NCBI RefSeq assembly: GCF_902826555.1
Contig: NZ_CADEFI010000022.1
Location: 1 to 54,602, forward strand
DNA length: 54,602 bases
Source of the DNA: an uncultured Hyphomicrobium sp.
GTDB lineage: Bacteria; Pseudomonadota; Alphaproteobacteria; Rhizobiales; Hyphomicrobiaceae
Direction of reading: 5' to 3'
Of this stretch, positions 25,452 through 34,704 are shown piece after piece. The notes below the pieces were generated by a model. The model was not told where the DNA came from. It saw only the letters and a list, made by a program, of their open reading frames with translations, and ran no database searches. How positions within the stretch are numbered: the stretch's first letter is position 1; the number at the start of each line of letters is the position of its first letter. The position numbers were made by a program, and so were the translations under genes.

Positions 25452-25889
25452 CTAGTAGCCGCCCCGCTTGATGATCGCTACACGCTCGATGGTCTTCTGC
25501 GGCAGAGGCACCAATCCCGACAGCGCCCAGATCGGCAGATCCTCGGAATTGAAAAAGACTCTGACTTCGAACTGCGAGGCATCTCCCGCCAGCGCATGGG
25601 CCGTGACGCTCAAGCGGTCACTGCGCAAAAGCGGATACCTGCCCCCGCTGACCGCGACATGCGCTTGTGCGATGGACGCGCGCTCGGCATTGCTGAGGCC
25701 GCTGACGGACGCACGCGCCGCGTCGGCCGCGAGCTGCTGCACGGAATGAGCCGCCCCGAAATAGACACCGTAGGCCAGCAAGCCGCAGAAGAAGACCAGC
25801 GCCACGGGGAAGACGAAAGCAAACTCCACCGCAACGGCGCCGCTATTCGCTTGCGCCACGCGCGCGATGACCCTGCCTGGAGACATCAT
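25452..25889 (-). CDS. TadE-like protein
   Basis: A 145-residue pseudopilin-like protein. It has the TadE signature: GAVAVEFAFVFPVALVFFCGLLAYGVYFG, a single N-terminal helix with the Glu of the pilin-like cleavage motif, followed by a small periplasmic beta-rich domain. TadE proteins are minor pilins or assembly factors processed by the TadV prepilin peptidase; that gene is not seen here. The gene starts the two-gene unit with the TadG-like protein. The 253-bp gap upstream contains the terminator of the preceding regulator gene. Confidence 0.88.
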   Translation of the reverse strand: MMSPGRVIARVAQANSGAVAVEFAFVFPVALVFFCGLLAYGVYFGAAHSVQQLAADAARASVSGLSNAERASIAQAHVAVSGGRYPLLRSDRLSVTAHALAGDASQFEVRVFFNSEDLPIWALSGLVPLPQKTIERVAIIKRGGY

Positions 25890-26000
25890 GACTGAGCCCT
25901 CTCGATAAATGACGGCTCAGCCTAGATGCAGCATGATGAAGGCGGTGTAAGAGATGCGGCGCGAGCACAAATCGATTTTACGACACGATTATTATGCCGC

Positions 26001-26041
26001 TAAAAAGAAATAGGCTGTCCTTCTTTTGAGTACGGACAGCC
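26001..26041 (-). terminator. rho-independent terminator after the GntR gene
   Basis: On the minus strand an 8-bp stem, GGCTGTCC (26034-26041 read in reverse) with GGACAGCC (26013-26020), and a 13-base loop precede TATTTCTTTTTA. It lies about 100 bases beyond the stop at 26142 and separates that gene from tadE. Confidence 0.75.
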
Positions 26042-26141
26042 CTGCATATGACATCCCATAGAGGATGGAGCGAGCAAGATCGAAATCTTTCGTGCGCCGC
26101 GCCTCTGATTCGAAATCCCGCCTTCTCCGTTCCAGGAACCG

Positions 26142-26864
26142 CTAATTGAAACGCACCAGATAGCGCTCATTACGCATGAAGCAGTGCGCGACGCGCCACT
26201 CGAGCGCATCCTCGTGATCCGAGAAGATGACTCGGTCGAGCCGCAGCAGCGGCGTCCCTTCCTCGACACCGAGATCGCTCGCCACTTGTGCGTTTGCCAA
26301 TGCGATGTCGACTCGCTCGTCGGCACGACCCACGAGAATGGAATTGAGCTGAGCCAGCGCAGAGAGCCGGTACCCCCCAAAATCCTCCGGCAGGCGATTG
26401 AAGAGCTTCGCCGGCAGCAGGCAGACTTCCGTCATGAAAGTCTCGTCCTGATGCTCGCGCAAACGCTCGATCCTGATCAGTTCGTCACCCCGGCGCACAC
26501 CCAGTCTCGCCGCTTCCTCGACCGATGCCTGCACGCGCGCGATCGAGCGGCCCCGTTTGTAGCCGGAGATGCGCTGCCCTTCGAAGTTGTGGAACATCGA
26601 AAACGGAAATGTCGTCTCCGCGGACGCATAGTCGTTGACGAACGTGCCGCGTCCCTGACGGCGCGTGACGATACGCTCGACCTCCATCAGATCGAGCGCC
26701 TTGCGAACGGTGCCGATGCTGATCCCAAGCTGCTGGGCAAGCTGCGTTTCGTTAGGAAGCGTCGCGCCGGGCTTCCAATGCCCGACGACGATTCTTTGCA
26801 CGAGAACGTCGCGAACCTGAAGGTAGAGCGGCCGCGCGGCCAAGCGAGTTTCCAGATCCGGCAT
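26142..26864 (-). CDS. GntR-family transcriptional regulator (UTRA/HutC subfamily)
   Basis: A 240-residue repressor-type regulator. Residues about 10-75 are the winged helix: LYLQVRDVLVQRI..G.W.PG..LPNETQLAQQLGIS.GTVRKALD, with the wing GRGTFV. Residues about 90-235 are a UTRA ligand-binding domain (RIERLR...MTEVCLLP, ANAQVASDLGVEEGTPLLRLDRVIF). ATG 26864 has GGGGGGA upstream. The family senses small effectors such as sugars, histidine derivatives or fatty acyl compounds; the ligand cannot be read here. No metabolic target gene is adjacent, so it probably acts elsewhere or on itself. Confidence 0.94.
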   Translation of the reverse strand: MPDLETRLAARPLYLQVRDVLVQRIVVGHWKPGATLPNETQLAQQLGISIGTVRKALDLMEVERIVTRRQGRGTFVNDYASAETTFPFSMFHNFEGQRISGYKRGRSIARVQASVEEAARLGVRRGDELIRIERLREHQDETFMTEVCLLPAKLFNRLPEDFGGYRLSALAQLNSILVGRADERVDIALANAQVASDLGVEEGTPLLRLDRVIFSDHEDALEWRVAHCFMRNERYLVRFN

Positions 26865-27180
26865 GTTTCCCCCCAAGTCTGGTCAAGACGTGCACAAGAC
26901 AAGATCGCCGGACTGCACAACGCATGACAAAGGGCGAGCGACCCTCTCTGCTCGATGGAAAAAATTCTACGGATGAGAAAACCATTATGCAACCATAAAT
27001 TGTAGAACAGCCGTGCGATCCCGTGCGTGACTGTTGAAATCGCGCGCCGCTCTAGCGGACGGCGAATAGGGGATAAAGATTGAAATATAAGGAATACAGG
27101 ATGAGAAATGGGCCCGGCCCAGGCCCACGCGGCGATAATACCTTGGGTTGTGGACTGCGTCTGCCCAGCGAAGGCCGTGA
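26865..27180. other. AT-rich promoter region of the GntR gene
   Basis: A 316-bp gap. At 26960-27010 the DNA is AT-rich. On the minus strand TTGCAT and TAGAAT with a 17-base spacer make a fair promoter for the GntR gene. TTCTAC and GTAGAA flank this stretch as a 6-bp inverted repeat and could be an autoregulatory operator. Nothing else is seen. Confidence 0.4.
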
Positions 27181-29364
27181 TCAGCTGCGGAGGTACATCG
27201 CCTGGATGTTGGAGAGCAGATCCTGACCGATCTCGGCCGTCTGCTGTCCGAGCAATAGCGAGGGAATCGACGTCGTGCTCGCCTGCGAATTGGCGAGATC
27301 GTACATCGCCGAGAAGCGCGCCAGAAACTTCTCGAGCTTCGCGGGATCCTTGAAATCCGCCACGTCGATGCGCTTCGAGATCATGTTCGCCAGCACGTCG
27401 ACATCCGCCTGTGCCGCTGAATCCGGCAGTCCGAGCGTCGTCATCACGACTTCCATCAGCGCCTTGTCGGCCAGAACGGACAACGAGCTCGTGAGGTTCG
27501 GCGCCTTGCGCTGGAAGTAGAGCGCAAGCCTCACGCCCTCATTCTGGTCTCCGGCTGCCTGCTCCATTGTCTGGCGGAGGTAGAGATCCTGTGTCTCGAC
27601 GAGCGTGTTCGGGTCCTGCACCGACCCGAGCTCGGCGCGCCGCACGCTACCGTCGGAGGTAAAATTGAAAGCCGCCGCAAGCTCACGGAAGCGTGCGTTC
27701 TCCGACTGGTTGACGAAGCTCTTGGGATCCGAAGGGTCGCTCGTCAGCGCGCGCCGCAGTGTCTGATTGAATAGCGGGCTGGTTTCGTTCTGGAAGCCGT
27801 ATGCCTTCTTGAGGAAGGTCACGACGCGCTTATCGGCAAGAAGCTGGTCGACCGTCTCCACGGTATCGACCACGGAACTGAAGTAGTCGCCCTCGAGTTC
27901 GCCCGCCTCTTGCTGGAAGTCGTACTCGCCGACCGTTTCCATATAGCGTGCGATCGTATCTGACTTGGCCGACGCATATTGTGCCTTGAGCGCACCCTGT
28001 GCGTTGCCCTGGGCGTCGAAGTTGAAGGCCGCTGCCATCGCCTTGAAGCGTGGATCGCGCGAGCGGTTGGCAAAGCTGAACGGATCGGAAAGATCGCTCG
28101 TCAGCACCTGACGAATAGTCGTCGTCGAAACCGCGTCACGGTCGATCCCGTACGCATCCATGATGTATCGGTAGGCGCGCGTATCCTTGAGCAGCGCGTC
28201 CACATTTGAGATCAGCCCAACGAAGCTCTTGTAGTCGCTGGTCTTATCGGCTTCCGACGCGAGGTCCTTCGCCTGGTAGTTTGCGAAATAGCGCGTCGTG
28301 AGCTCCTGGTGTTGCGCCGTCGTTTGTGCCGGAACACCGGAATCGAGCGAGCCGTCGGTGTTGAAATTGAACATCGAGGCCAGCTTGGCGTACTCGGCCT
28401 TGGTGTTCGCATAGCTGTCGGGATCGGAAAGATCGCTCGTCAGCATGTCGCGCACCATTTGGGGCGAAACCAGAATGGGATCGATGCCGGCCGCCACCAC
28501 GGCGTATTCGCGCATGATGGGATTGTTGACGAGATCGTCGACCGAAGTCACGCCTGCGATCAGGCTATCGAAGGTATTCGCCTTGAAGGCAGCCGCCGCT
28601 GGCGAGGCACCGGCATTGTTGACGTCGTAGTTGAGAAAGATCGTGAGCGAAAGCTGAGTTGCTGTCTGCGCCTGCCCACCCGACGCGACGCTGCCGTCCG
28701 ACTGGAAGGAGAACGCGGCTGCGAGCTTCTGATATTTCGCGAGCTCCGCCGGAGCGGCGTTCGCAACAACGGAGAGATCGCCCGAGATGACCGACTTGAT
28801 CGCCGACTCCGACGCGATGTCCGCGTTGATCCCGAACGATGTCAGCGCAAATTTGAAGAGCCTGTCGTCGGCCACGAACTGATCGGCCGACGAGATCGTC
28901 GCCATGCGCGCCTGGTAGTATTCCACCTCCGCCGCGACAGCCGCGCCCTTGCGCAGGCGCTGCTCAGAGTAGAGCCCGACGGTTTCCGCCAGATCGGACT
29001 TGTCTTGGATGATCGCCGTGCCGGCGCTGACCGATCCGTCCTTGTTGAAATTGAAAGCCCGGGCGAACTCGAGATAGCGCCTGTCGACCAGCTTGCGCAC
29101 GAAGCTGTCGGAATCCGTGACGTCGCTCTCCAGCACCTTGCGCATGAAGGCCTTGGCGTACGTCATGTCCTCGAGCCCATACGCCTTCATGGCGTAGGCG
29201 TAGAGCCGCTGATCCTTGAGAAAATCGTCGACCGAAGTGACTTTGCTGATGTTCTCGCGATAATACGTCTGCTCGCGCGCGACCTGCGCATTGGACAGCG
29301 TCCGCTGCACGGATTTGGCATAATCCGCCGTATACATCCTGTAGGATAGAAACGTGGAAATCAT
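27181..29364 (-). CDS. DUF1217 multi-repeat protein
   Basis: A 727-residue protein with no signal peptide or membrane helix. It contains about six copies of the same unit of roughly 110-120 residues: a start like V(D)DLLxDxRxxxYAxxAYG(I/L), a middle with (V/L)L(T/E)SD(L)SDP.SF, and an end F(N)FxxDG(S). The fifth ends AAFNFTSDGSV and the last lacks the final strand. DUF1217 proteins are confined mainly to Alphaproteobacteria and often lie near flagellar genes; a flagellar or secreted structural role is inferred for them. No flagellar gene is in this window. The ATG at 29364 (MISTFLSYRMY) matches the family's usual beginning; the upstream frame is extra. Confidence 0.9.
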   Translation of the reverse strand: MISTFLSYRMYTADYAKSVQRTLSNAQVAREQTYYRENISKVTSVDDFLKDQRLYAYAMKAYGLEDMTYAKAFMRKVLESDVTDSDSFVRKLVDRRYLEFARAFNFNKDGSVSAGTAIIQDKSDLAETVGLYSEQRLRKGAAVAAEVEYYQARMATISSADQFVADDRLFKFALTSFGINADIASESAIKSVISGDLSVVANAAPAELAKYQKLAAAFSFQSDGSVASGGQAQTATQLSLTIFLNYDVNNAGASPAAAAFKANTFDSLIAGVTSVDDLVNNPIMREYAVVAAGIDPILVSPQMVRDMLTSDLSDPDSYANTKAEYAKLASMFNFNTDGSLDSGVPAQTTAQHQELTTRYFANYQAKDLASEADKTSDYKSFVGLISNVDALLKDTRAYRYIMDAYGIDRDAVSTTTIRQVLTSDLSDPFSFANRSRDPRFKAMAAAFNFDAQGNAQGALKAQYASAKSDTIARYMETVGEYDFQQEAGELEGDYFSSVVDTVETVDQLLADKRVVTFLKKAYGFQNETSPLFNQTLRRALTSDPSDPKSFVNQSENARFRELAAAFNFTSDGSVRRAELGSVQDPNTLVETQDLYLRQTMEQAAGDQNEGVRLALYFQRKAPNLTSSLSVLADKALMEVVMTTLGLPDSAAQADVDVLANMISKRIDVADFKDPAKLEKFLARFSAMYDLANSQASTTSIPSLLLGQQTAEIGQDLLSNIQAMYLRS

Positions 29365-29653
29365 CGCCGGCTTCCGATCGCGATCAGCCCCGAATCCCAC
29401 CCGCGATTGTCACGGCAAGAAACGCCGCGAATCTCGCAAAAGGCTGCCTTGATTTTGCCGGCAGGAGCTTATCCGAGCCTGCCCGCAGCATCCGGCCGCC
29501 ATCCGGGCGGAACGAAGGACGCGCCGACGCGAACGGCGCCGCCGTGCATGGTTGTACACGGACGTGTTGCAGGAGATCTTAGACGGCGACGAGTAACGGG
29601 AGAATTAACGGAGAGCGCCGGGCCAGCCGACGCTCCCCTTATGGAATTGCCGG

Positions 29654-30145
29654 CTATTTGCGGGCATCCGTCTCGGCGAAGTGACCGTTGCTGATAGCAC
29701 CCGAGGATTGAGCGGCTCCGACGATCGTGCCGAGATTGGCGAGGAACTCGTCCACCCGCTTGCCGTTGAGAGACGACAGCAGCTTCTCCTCGATGCGACG
29801 CACGATCGGCGTCACGGCCTTGAAAAGCCTCGTCCCTTCGTCCGTAATCTTGACGTCGTAGGCGCGTGCATCGTCCTTGTCGCGCTTGCGCTGAATGATG
29901 CCCTTTTTCAGCATCCGCCGCACGATGTCGGCCATCGTGGAGCGATCGATACCGGTCGCATCGACGAGCTTGCTCTGGCTCATGCCGTCCGAGTTCGCGA
30001 GCGCAAACAACACGGCATATTGGCGCGCCGTAAGGTCGTAGCTTGCCATCTCGGCCTGATAGATCTCGGTCACGACTTGGACCGCCCGATGGAAAAGATG
30101 CAGGGGCGACTGCCCGAGATCCAGTTCAGTCGAAGTTCGCGTCAT
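29654..30145 (-). CDS. MarR-family transcriptional regulator
   Basis: A 163-residue winged-helix regulator. It shows LTARQYAVLFALANSDGMSQSKLVDATGIDRSTMADIVRRMLKKGIIQRKRDKDDARAYDVKITDEG, which covers the recognition helix and the wing with its D-x-R pair, framed by dimerisation helices. The start is uncertain: ATG 30145 has AGGG near it, ATG 30199 would add 18 residues. MarR proteins are usually relieved by small aromatic or oxidising compounds. It diverges from an AraC-type gene, and a MarR-like palindrome lies between them at 30243-30258. Confidence 0.93.
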   Translation of the reverse strand: MTRTSTELDLGQSPLHLFHRAVQVVTEIYQAEMASYDLTARQYAVLFALANSDGMSQSKLVDATGIDRSTMADIVRRMLKKGIIQRKRDKDDARAYDVKITDEGTRLFKAVTPIVRRIEEKLLSSLNGKRVDEFLANLGTIVGAAQSSGAISNGHFAETDARK

Positions 30146-30242
30146 AGCTGCCCTGCCGTCCTTTTGCTCGCCGGGGTAGTATTTGTGTGAATATCCCATA
30201 CCTTCGGAGACGAAATCGTCCGTCGACTCCTCAGTGGAGAAA

Positions 30243-30258
30243 TTGTATTGAAATGCAA
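30243..30258. promoter_or_regulatory. candidate MarR operator
   Basis: TTGTATTGAAATGCAA is an imperfect palindrome (6 of 8 arm positions pair: TTG.ATT and AAT.CAA). The TTG...CAA ends and 16-bp size resemble known MarR operators. It lies 44-113 bases upstream of the MarR gene depending on the start. Confidence 0.5.
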
Positions 30259-30292
30259 AGGGGAACGCGGCGCTCGCACCACACGGCTTTAT

Positions 30293-30306
30293 CTGTCGAC
30301 TGACAG
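30293..30306. promoter_or_regulatory. palindrome ahead of the AraC-type gene
   Basis: CTGTCGACTGACAG has 5-bp arms (CTGTC/GACAG) around four bases, 28 bases before the AraC-type start. It might be an operator or part of a promoter. The evidence is weak. Confidence 0.3.
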
Positions 30307-30333
30307 GGTAATCGCGCGGAAACTGACCATCGC

Positions 30334-31362
30334 ATGATCTACACCACCGACGACGTCCACCCTCGAGAGCGGCTGAGCTACTGGCTCGAGGTCGCGACTC
30401 GCGGCTACGTGGAGCACGAGTTCCGGGCAGAGGACGCGAACACGTTCACGGGCAGCGTCGAGATTTCGACTCTTCCCGGGGTTGGGCTTGCAACTTTCGA
30501 CGCAAGCCCCGCCCATGTTCGCCGCTCCGAACGCAGCGCTGCGCGCTCCGACAACGGCGACGTTCTGATCGCCCTTCAGCTCTCGGGCGAAACCGACATC
30601 TCTCAGGACGGCCAGGATGCCACCCTGCAGGGCCGCGGCTTGTTCCTCTTGGATTCGTTGCGCCCCTTCGATATCAATCTGCGGGCTGCAACCTCGAGCA
30701 TTGTCATCCGATTACCGCGCGCCGTGCTGGAAGCCCGCGTCGGCAACATAGCCGGTCTTTCCGCCCGGCCGATCACCGCCACGAGGGGCATCGGAGCCCT
30801 GGCAATGGGATTTATCGAGCTCCTTCCGGGTCAGGCAGAAGCCGTCGGCGACATTGCCGGCCTCAAAGTGGCCGATCAGTTGCTGGATCTGGTGGCACTG
30901 GCCATCACAACGGAAAATAGACGAGGCGCCTCGCTGTCCTCCCCGCGCACCGTGGCCCTGATGCGCCTCAAGGCCACGATCGAGCGCCTCATGATCGAGC
31001 CTGGTTTGAAACCGGAGCAGGTGGCAGCCGAGGCAGGCATCTCCGTGCGATATGCCAACGCCCTGCTGGCCGAAGAGCACTCGTCGATTGAGCGCTATGT
31101 CGCCGAACGGCGGCTCGAGCGTTGCCGCAAGGCTTTGGAGGACATCGGACAGTCCCAGCGCAGCATCGGTGAGATCGCTTATAAATGGGGTTTTTCCGAC
31201 CTGTCCCACTTCGGACGCCGGTTCAAGGAGCGCTACGGCCTGACGCCAACCGAATACCGCAGACAGGCCATGCAGATCGCCTCCGCACCCGCGCTCCCAC
31301 AATCCCAAGACCCGGTCGCGAGCCTTTTCCACAAGCGCCTTCCGGTCCGCGCGCCCAATTGA
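30334..31362 (+). CDS. AraC-family transcriptional regulator
   Basis: A 342-residue regulator. The N-terminal half (about 1-200) is an AraC-binding-like cupin domain: RLSYWLEVATRGYVEHEF at the start, ALQLSGETDISQDG in the middle, RGLFLLDSLRPF near residue 105. The C-terminal 100 residues are the double helix-turn-helix: LKPEQVAAEAGISVRYANALLAEE, VAERRLERCRKAL, IGEIAYKWGFSDLSHFGRRFKERYGLTPTEYR. Length and order match the FeaR/NphR-like group of activators of aromatic compound or amine use, but the effector is unknown. It diverges from marR, so the two may control one another. Confidence 0.93.
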   Translation: MIYTTDDVHPRERLSYWLEVATRGYVEHEFRAEDANTFTGSVEISTLPGVGLATFDASPAHVRRSERSAARSDNGDVLIALQLSGETDISQDGQDATLQGRGLFLLDSLRPFDINLRAATSSIVIRLPRAVLEARVGNIAGLSARPITATRGIGALAMGFIELLPGQAEAVGDIAGLKVADQLLDLVALAITTENRRGASLSSPRTVALMRLKATIERLMIEPGLKPEQVAAEAGISVRYANALLAEEHSSIERYVAERRLERCRKALEDIGQSQRSIGEIAYKWGFSDLSHFGRRFKERYGLTPTEYRRQAMQIASAPALPQSQDPVASLFHKRLPVRAPN

Positions 31363-31456
31363 CGACACGTCAGCGCGCGATCGGGCGCGCAAAGTGACAA
31401 CACCCGGCAAGCGTGCTTAGGTCGACCCGCATGCGAGGCGACCACAAGAATCAGGA

Positions 31457-32062
31457 ATGTCGAAAAGAATAGCCGGCCCCGAGATCGAGCGGATCGTTCA
31501 GCTTTTGGCGCGCCTTCCCGGTCTTGGCCCTCGCTCCGCGCGCAAGGCGGCGCTGGCGCTCTTGAAGCGACGCGAGGACCTTCTCACACCCTTGGCGGAG
31601 GCACTGGGCGTCGCCGTCCGCACCATCGTCGAATGCCCGACCTGCGGCAGCCTCGATACGGTCTCTCCCTGCACGATCTGCCGGGATGACCGGCGCGATC
31701 GGTCGACGATCGTCGTCGTGGAGGAGATGGGTGACCTCTGGGCTCTCGAACGCGCTGCCGTCATCAACGCCCCATATCACGTGCTCGGCGGACACCTCTC
31801 GCCGCTCGACGGCATTGGGCCGGATCGGCTGAACATCGCCAATCTGGTCGCACGTGCCGCCGGCGGCGATGTCAAGGAAGTGATCCTGGCACTCAACGCC
31901 ACCGTTGAAGGCCAGTCGACCGCTCACTACCTGACCGAGCAACTGGCCCCCACGGGCGTCGTCGTTTCACGCCTCGCGCAGGGCGTACCGATCGGCGGTG
32001 AGCTCGATTATCTGGACGAAGGCACGCTGGCCGCCGCGATCAAGGCCCGCAAGAGAATCTAG
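31457..32062 (+). CDS. recR: recombination mediator RecR
   Basis: A 201-residue protein with RecR's standard order: helix-hairpin-helix ([16 protein letters not shown], about 16-32), four-cysteine zinc finger ([16 protein letters not shown]), Toprim domain ([16 protein letters not shown]...[16 protein letters not shown]) and the C-terminal [22 protein letters not shown]. RecR acts with RecO, and in some species RecF, to load RecA at gapped DNA. The usual partners dnaX and ybaB are not upstream here, so it is separated from the common dnaX-ybaB-recR group. The start ATG follows AGGA. Confidence 0.97.
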   Translation: MSKRIAGPEIERIVQLLARLPGLGPRSARKAALALLKRREDLLTPLAEALGVAVRTIVECPTCGSLDTVSPCTICRDDRRDRSTIVVVEEMGDLWALERAAVINAPYHVLGGHLSPLDGIGPDRLNIANLVARAAGGDVKEVILALNATVEGQSTAHYLTEQLAPTGVVVSRLAQGVPIGGELDYLDEGTLAAAIKARKRI

Positions 32063-32095
32063 CTGCGGACCGTCCGCTTCCAACGAGGACTTGCG

Positions 32096-33481
32096 ATGAA
32101 CGCCCGAACGGACGCGGATGCGCCTGCCTACGCGCCGCCGAAATTCGTCACGGGCTCGCTCCTGCGCCATATCCTTGTCATGAGCGGCGCCGGCGGCATC
32201 GGCCTCGGCGCGATTTTCCTGAGCGATCTGGCCAATATCGTTTTTCTGTCGTGGCTCGGTGATCAGGCGGTGCTCGCCGCAGTCGGCTACGCAAGCTCGA
32301 TCCTCTTCTTCACCATAGCCATCGGCATCGGTCTCGGCATCGCCGCCACCACCATGGTATCGCGAACGCTCGGCCAAAGGCGTCGCCTGCGTGCGGCCCG
32401 CTACTCCGTCAACGCGCATATCGCCAGCCTCGTGGCCGGCATCCTCGTGGCGATCGCCATGTTCCTTGCCATCCCGTGGCTTTTGAGTGTGCTTGGCGCA
32501 ACCGGCCGCACCCATGAGCTTGCAGCGCGTTATCTCTCGATACTGACCCTCGGCCTGCCGGCGCTCTCGCTCGCCATGACCTCTGCGTCTGTTCTTCGTG
32601 CGGCAGGCGACGCGCGCCGCGCCATGAACGTCACGCTCTACGGGGCTGCCGTCAACACGGCTCTCGACCCGGTTTTTATCTTCGCTCTCGGCCTCGGCAT
32701 CGATGGCGCGGCGTGGGCGACGGTCGCGGCCCGCCTGGCATTCATGGTCGTTGGTCTATACGGCGTGGTCCGCGTGCACGGCCTCGTCGCCCGTCCGCGA
32801 CTGCCCACATTCCTGGCCGATATCCCGGTCTTCGCCGGCATCGCCGTGCCGGCCATCCTCACGAATATCGCCGCACCCGTCTCGAACGCCTACGTGACCG
32901 CGACCATCGCCACACACGGTGACAATGCCGTGGCAGGATGGGCCATCATCGGCCGTATCATGCCCGTTGCGTTCGGCGCCATCTACGCACTCTCCTCGTC
33001 CATCGGACCGATCGTCGGTCAGAACTACGGCGCACGCGAGGGCGCGCGCATGCGCGAAGCCTTCAAGCTCGCACTCGCGGTCAATGTGGGTTTCACGATT
33101 GCCGCCTGGGCGCTGCTCGCGCTACTCGCGCCGAGCCTCATACGCGCGTTCGGCGCCACCGGCGAGGCAGCCCATCTCATCACGCTCTTCAACGTTTGGC
33201 TCGCGCCGCTGTTCGCATTCATGGGCGCCCTGTTCGTGGTCAACGCCGTTTTCAATACGCTGGGTTATGCCCACTACGCGACGGTTCTCAATTGGACGCG
33301 TGCGACGGTCGGCACCATTCCCCTGGTGCATCTCGGGAGCTCCCTCGCCGGCGCGTCAGGCGTACTCACAGCTCACATGGCCGGAGGAATTCTGTTCGGG
33401 ATCGTGGCCGTCTGGCTCTGTTTGCGGCTTTTCGACCGCCTCCTCGACGGGGATGGAAGCGGCCCCAACGGCTTGCGCTGA
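32096..33481 (+). CDS. MATE-family multidrug/sodium antiporter
   Basis: A 461-residue transporter with twelve predicted helices and internal two-fold symmetry. The first helices (VMSGAGGIGLGAIFLSDLANIVFLSWLG) carry the MATE start. RAAGDARRAMNVTLYGAAVNTALDPVFIF is typical of helices 5-6, and the second half has AIYALSSSIGPIVGQNYGAR, the repeat of the N-terminal motif. It exports drugs or metabolites using sodium or proton gradients. GAGGA precedes the ATG. It starts 33 bases after recR, but a functional link is unlikely. Confidence 0.93.
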   Translation: MNARTDADAPAYAPPKFVTGSLLRHILVMSGAGGIGLGAIFLSDLANIVFLSWLGDQAVLAAVGYASSILFFTIAIGIGLGIAATTMVSRTLGQRRRLRAARYSVNAHIASLVAGILVAIAMFLAIPWLLSVLGATGRTHELAARYLSILTLGLPALSLAMTSASVLRAAGDARRAMNVTLYGAAVNTALDPVFIFALGLGIDGAAWATVAARLAFMVVGLYGVVRVHGLVARPRLPTFLADIPVFAGIAVPAILTNIAAPVSNAYVTATIATHGDNAVAGWAIIGRIMPVAFGAIYALSSSIGPIVGQNYGAREGARMREAFKLALAVNVGFTIAAWALLALLAPSLIRAFGATGEAAHLITLFNVWLAPLFAFMGALFVVNAVFNTLGYAHYATVLNWTRATVGTIPLVHLGSSLAGASGVLTAHMAGGILFGIVAVWLCLRLFDRLLDGDGSGPNGLR

Positions 33482-33584
33482 AGTTGTGTATGCGCGGGGG
33501 TGCTCGCGTCCGGTTTCCTTGTTGGAACCCGCACCGCTAAGATAAAATCGCGAGCATTGGATTCGGCATGATCGGCCTCACACA

Positions 33585-34688
33585 GTGACCCAGCCAGTTT
33601 CGGAACGGATCGCCATTGTCGCACCGTCGGCCGAGGCCGTCGCCGTCTTGCGGCGCGATCTGATAGAATGGCTGACGAGCCGCGGCCACCGCGTGCTCTG
33701 CCTCACGCCGCCGGGGCCCGGTCGCTACACCTTGATCTTGAGAGGCATCGGCGCCCAGCATCGCATCATCGAGCCGTTGCAGCCGAATTTGCGCATCCTG
33801 GGTGATTGGCAAGAGCTCGCGAGCCTCGTCGGTCAGTTCAACGATTGGCAGCCCAACATCGTTCTCGCTTTCGGTCTGCATACACTGACGCTCGCGGCGA
33901 TCGCGGCCCGCCGCGCCAAGGTCCGGCGTGTCGTAAGCCTCGTCAACGGCCTGCCGAGCGACGGCGTGGAAAGCATCGGCCGCCGCCGTTTCGCCGATGC
34001 CATCCGCGCCAGCGATGCCGTGGTGTTCCACAACCGCGACAACCGCGCGACGCTCGCGCGCCTCGGCATGCTGCGCGAGAACCTGGAGACGCTCGTTGTC
34101 CCCGGTGCCGGCATCGACCTCAAGAGCTTCCCCGCCATGCCGATGCCGCCAAGCGACGAGGGCTTGGCCTTCCTGATGCTGGCCCGGCTCGAACGCCGCC
34201 GCGGCGTACTCGAATACAAAGCTGCAGCCGAGCGCATCAAAGCGCGGTGGCCTCGAGCGGCCTTCCGCTTTGCCGGCCCCGCGAGCAGCGAGCCCGACGC
34301 CGTCAGCCCGGAGGCCCTGGCCGCGGGGGGCGCCGTCGAATATCTCGGCCACCTCGAGGACGTCCGCCCGGCTCTCGCCGCCTGTCACGTCTTCGTCTAC
34401 CCCTCCTATGGAGAAGGCTTGCCCCGCGCCGCGCTCGAAGCGCTCGCGACCGGCCGCCCCGTGATCTCGACCTCGACGCCCGGCTGCGCCGATCTCGTGG
34501 ACGAGAAGGTCTCCGGCTGCCTCGTCCCTGCCGCGGATGTCGAGGCCCTTGCTGTGGCCATGGAGAGCTACCTGCGCAATCCCGGTCTCCTGTCGACGGG
34601 ATCGCGCGCCGCCCGCCTCAAGGCCGAGCGCCGCTTCGACGGCAGGGACGTCAACGCCGCCCTCGGCCGCGTCCTCGGTGTCGCGTAG
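33585..34688 (+). CDS. glycosyltransferase family 4 protein
   Basis: A 367-residue GT-B enzyme. The N-terminal Rossmann half starts RIAIVAPSAEAV, with FGLHTLTLAAIAARRAK in the middle. The C-terminal half has VPGAGIDLKSF, LMLARLERRRGVLEYKAA and the nucleotide-sugar site FVYPSYGEGLPRAALEALATGRPVI with the E-x7-E pair. This order resembles enzymes that transfer sugars to lipid carriers for capsule or lipopolysaccharide repeat units (NAD-dependent epimerase partners are not seen). Donor and acceptor cannot be read. The start is GTG 33585 with a weak ribosome site. A neighbouring polysaccharide locus is absent. Confidence 0.92.
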   Translation: MTQPVSERIAIVAPSAEAVAVLRRDLIEWLTSRGHRVLCLTPPGPGRYTLILRGIGAQHRIIEPLQPNLRILGDWQELASLVGQFNDWQPNIVLAFGLHTLTLAAIAARRAKVRRVVSLVNGLPSDGVESIGRRRFADAIRASDAVVFHNRDNRATLARLGMLRENLETLVVPGAGIDLKSFPAMPMPPSDEGLAFLMLARLERRRGVLEYKAAAERIKARWPRAAFRFAGPASSEPDAVSPEALAAGGAVEYLGHLEDVRPALAACHVFVYPSYGEGLPRAALEALATGRPVISTSTPGCADLVDEKVSGCLVPAADVEALAVAMESYLRNPGLLSTGSRAARLKAERRFDGRDVNAALGRVLGVA

Positions 34689-34704
34689 CTCTTGTTGTCG
34701 GGAA

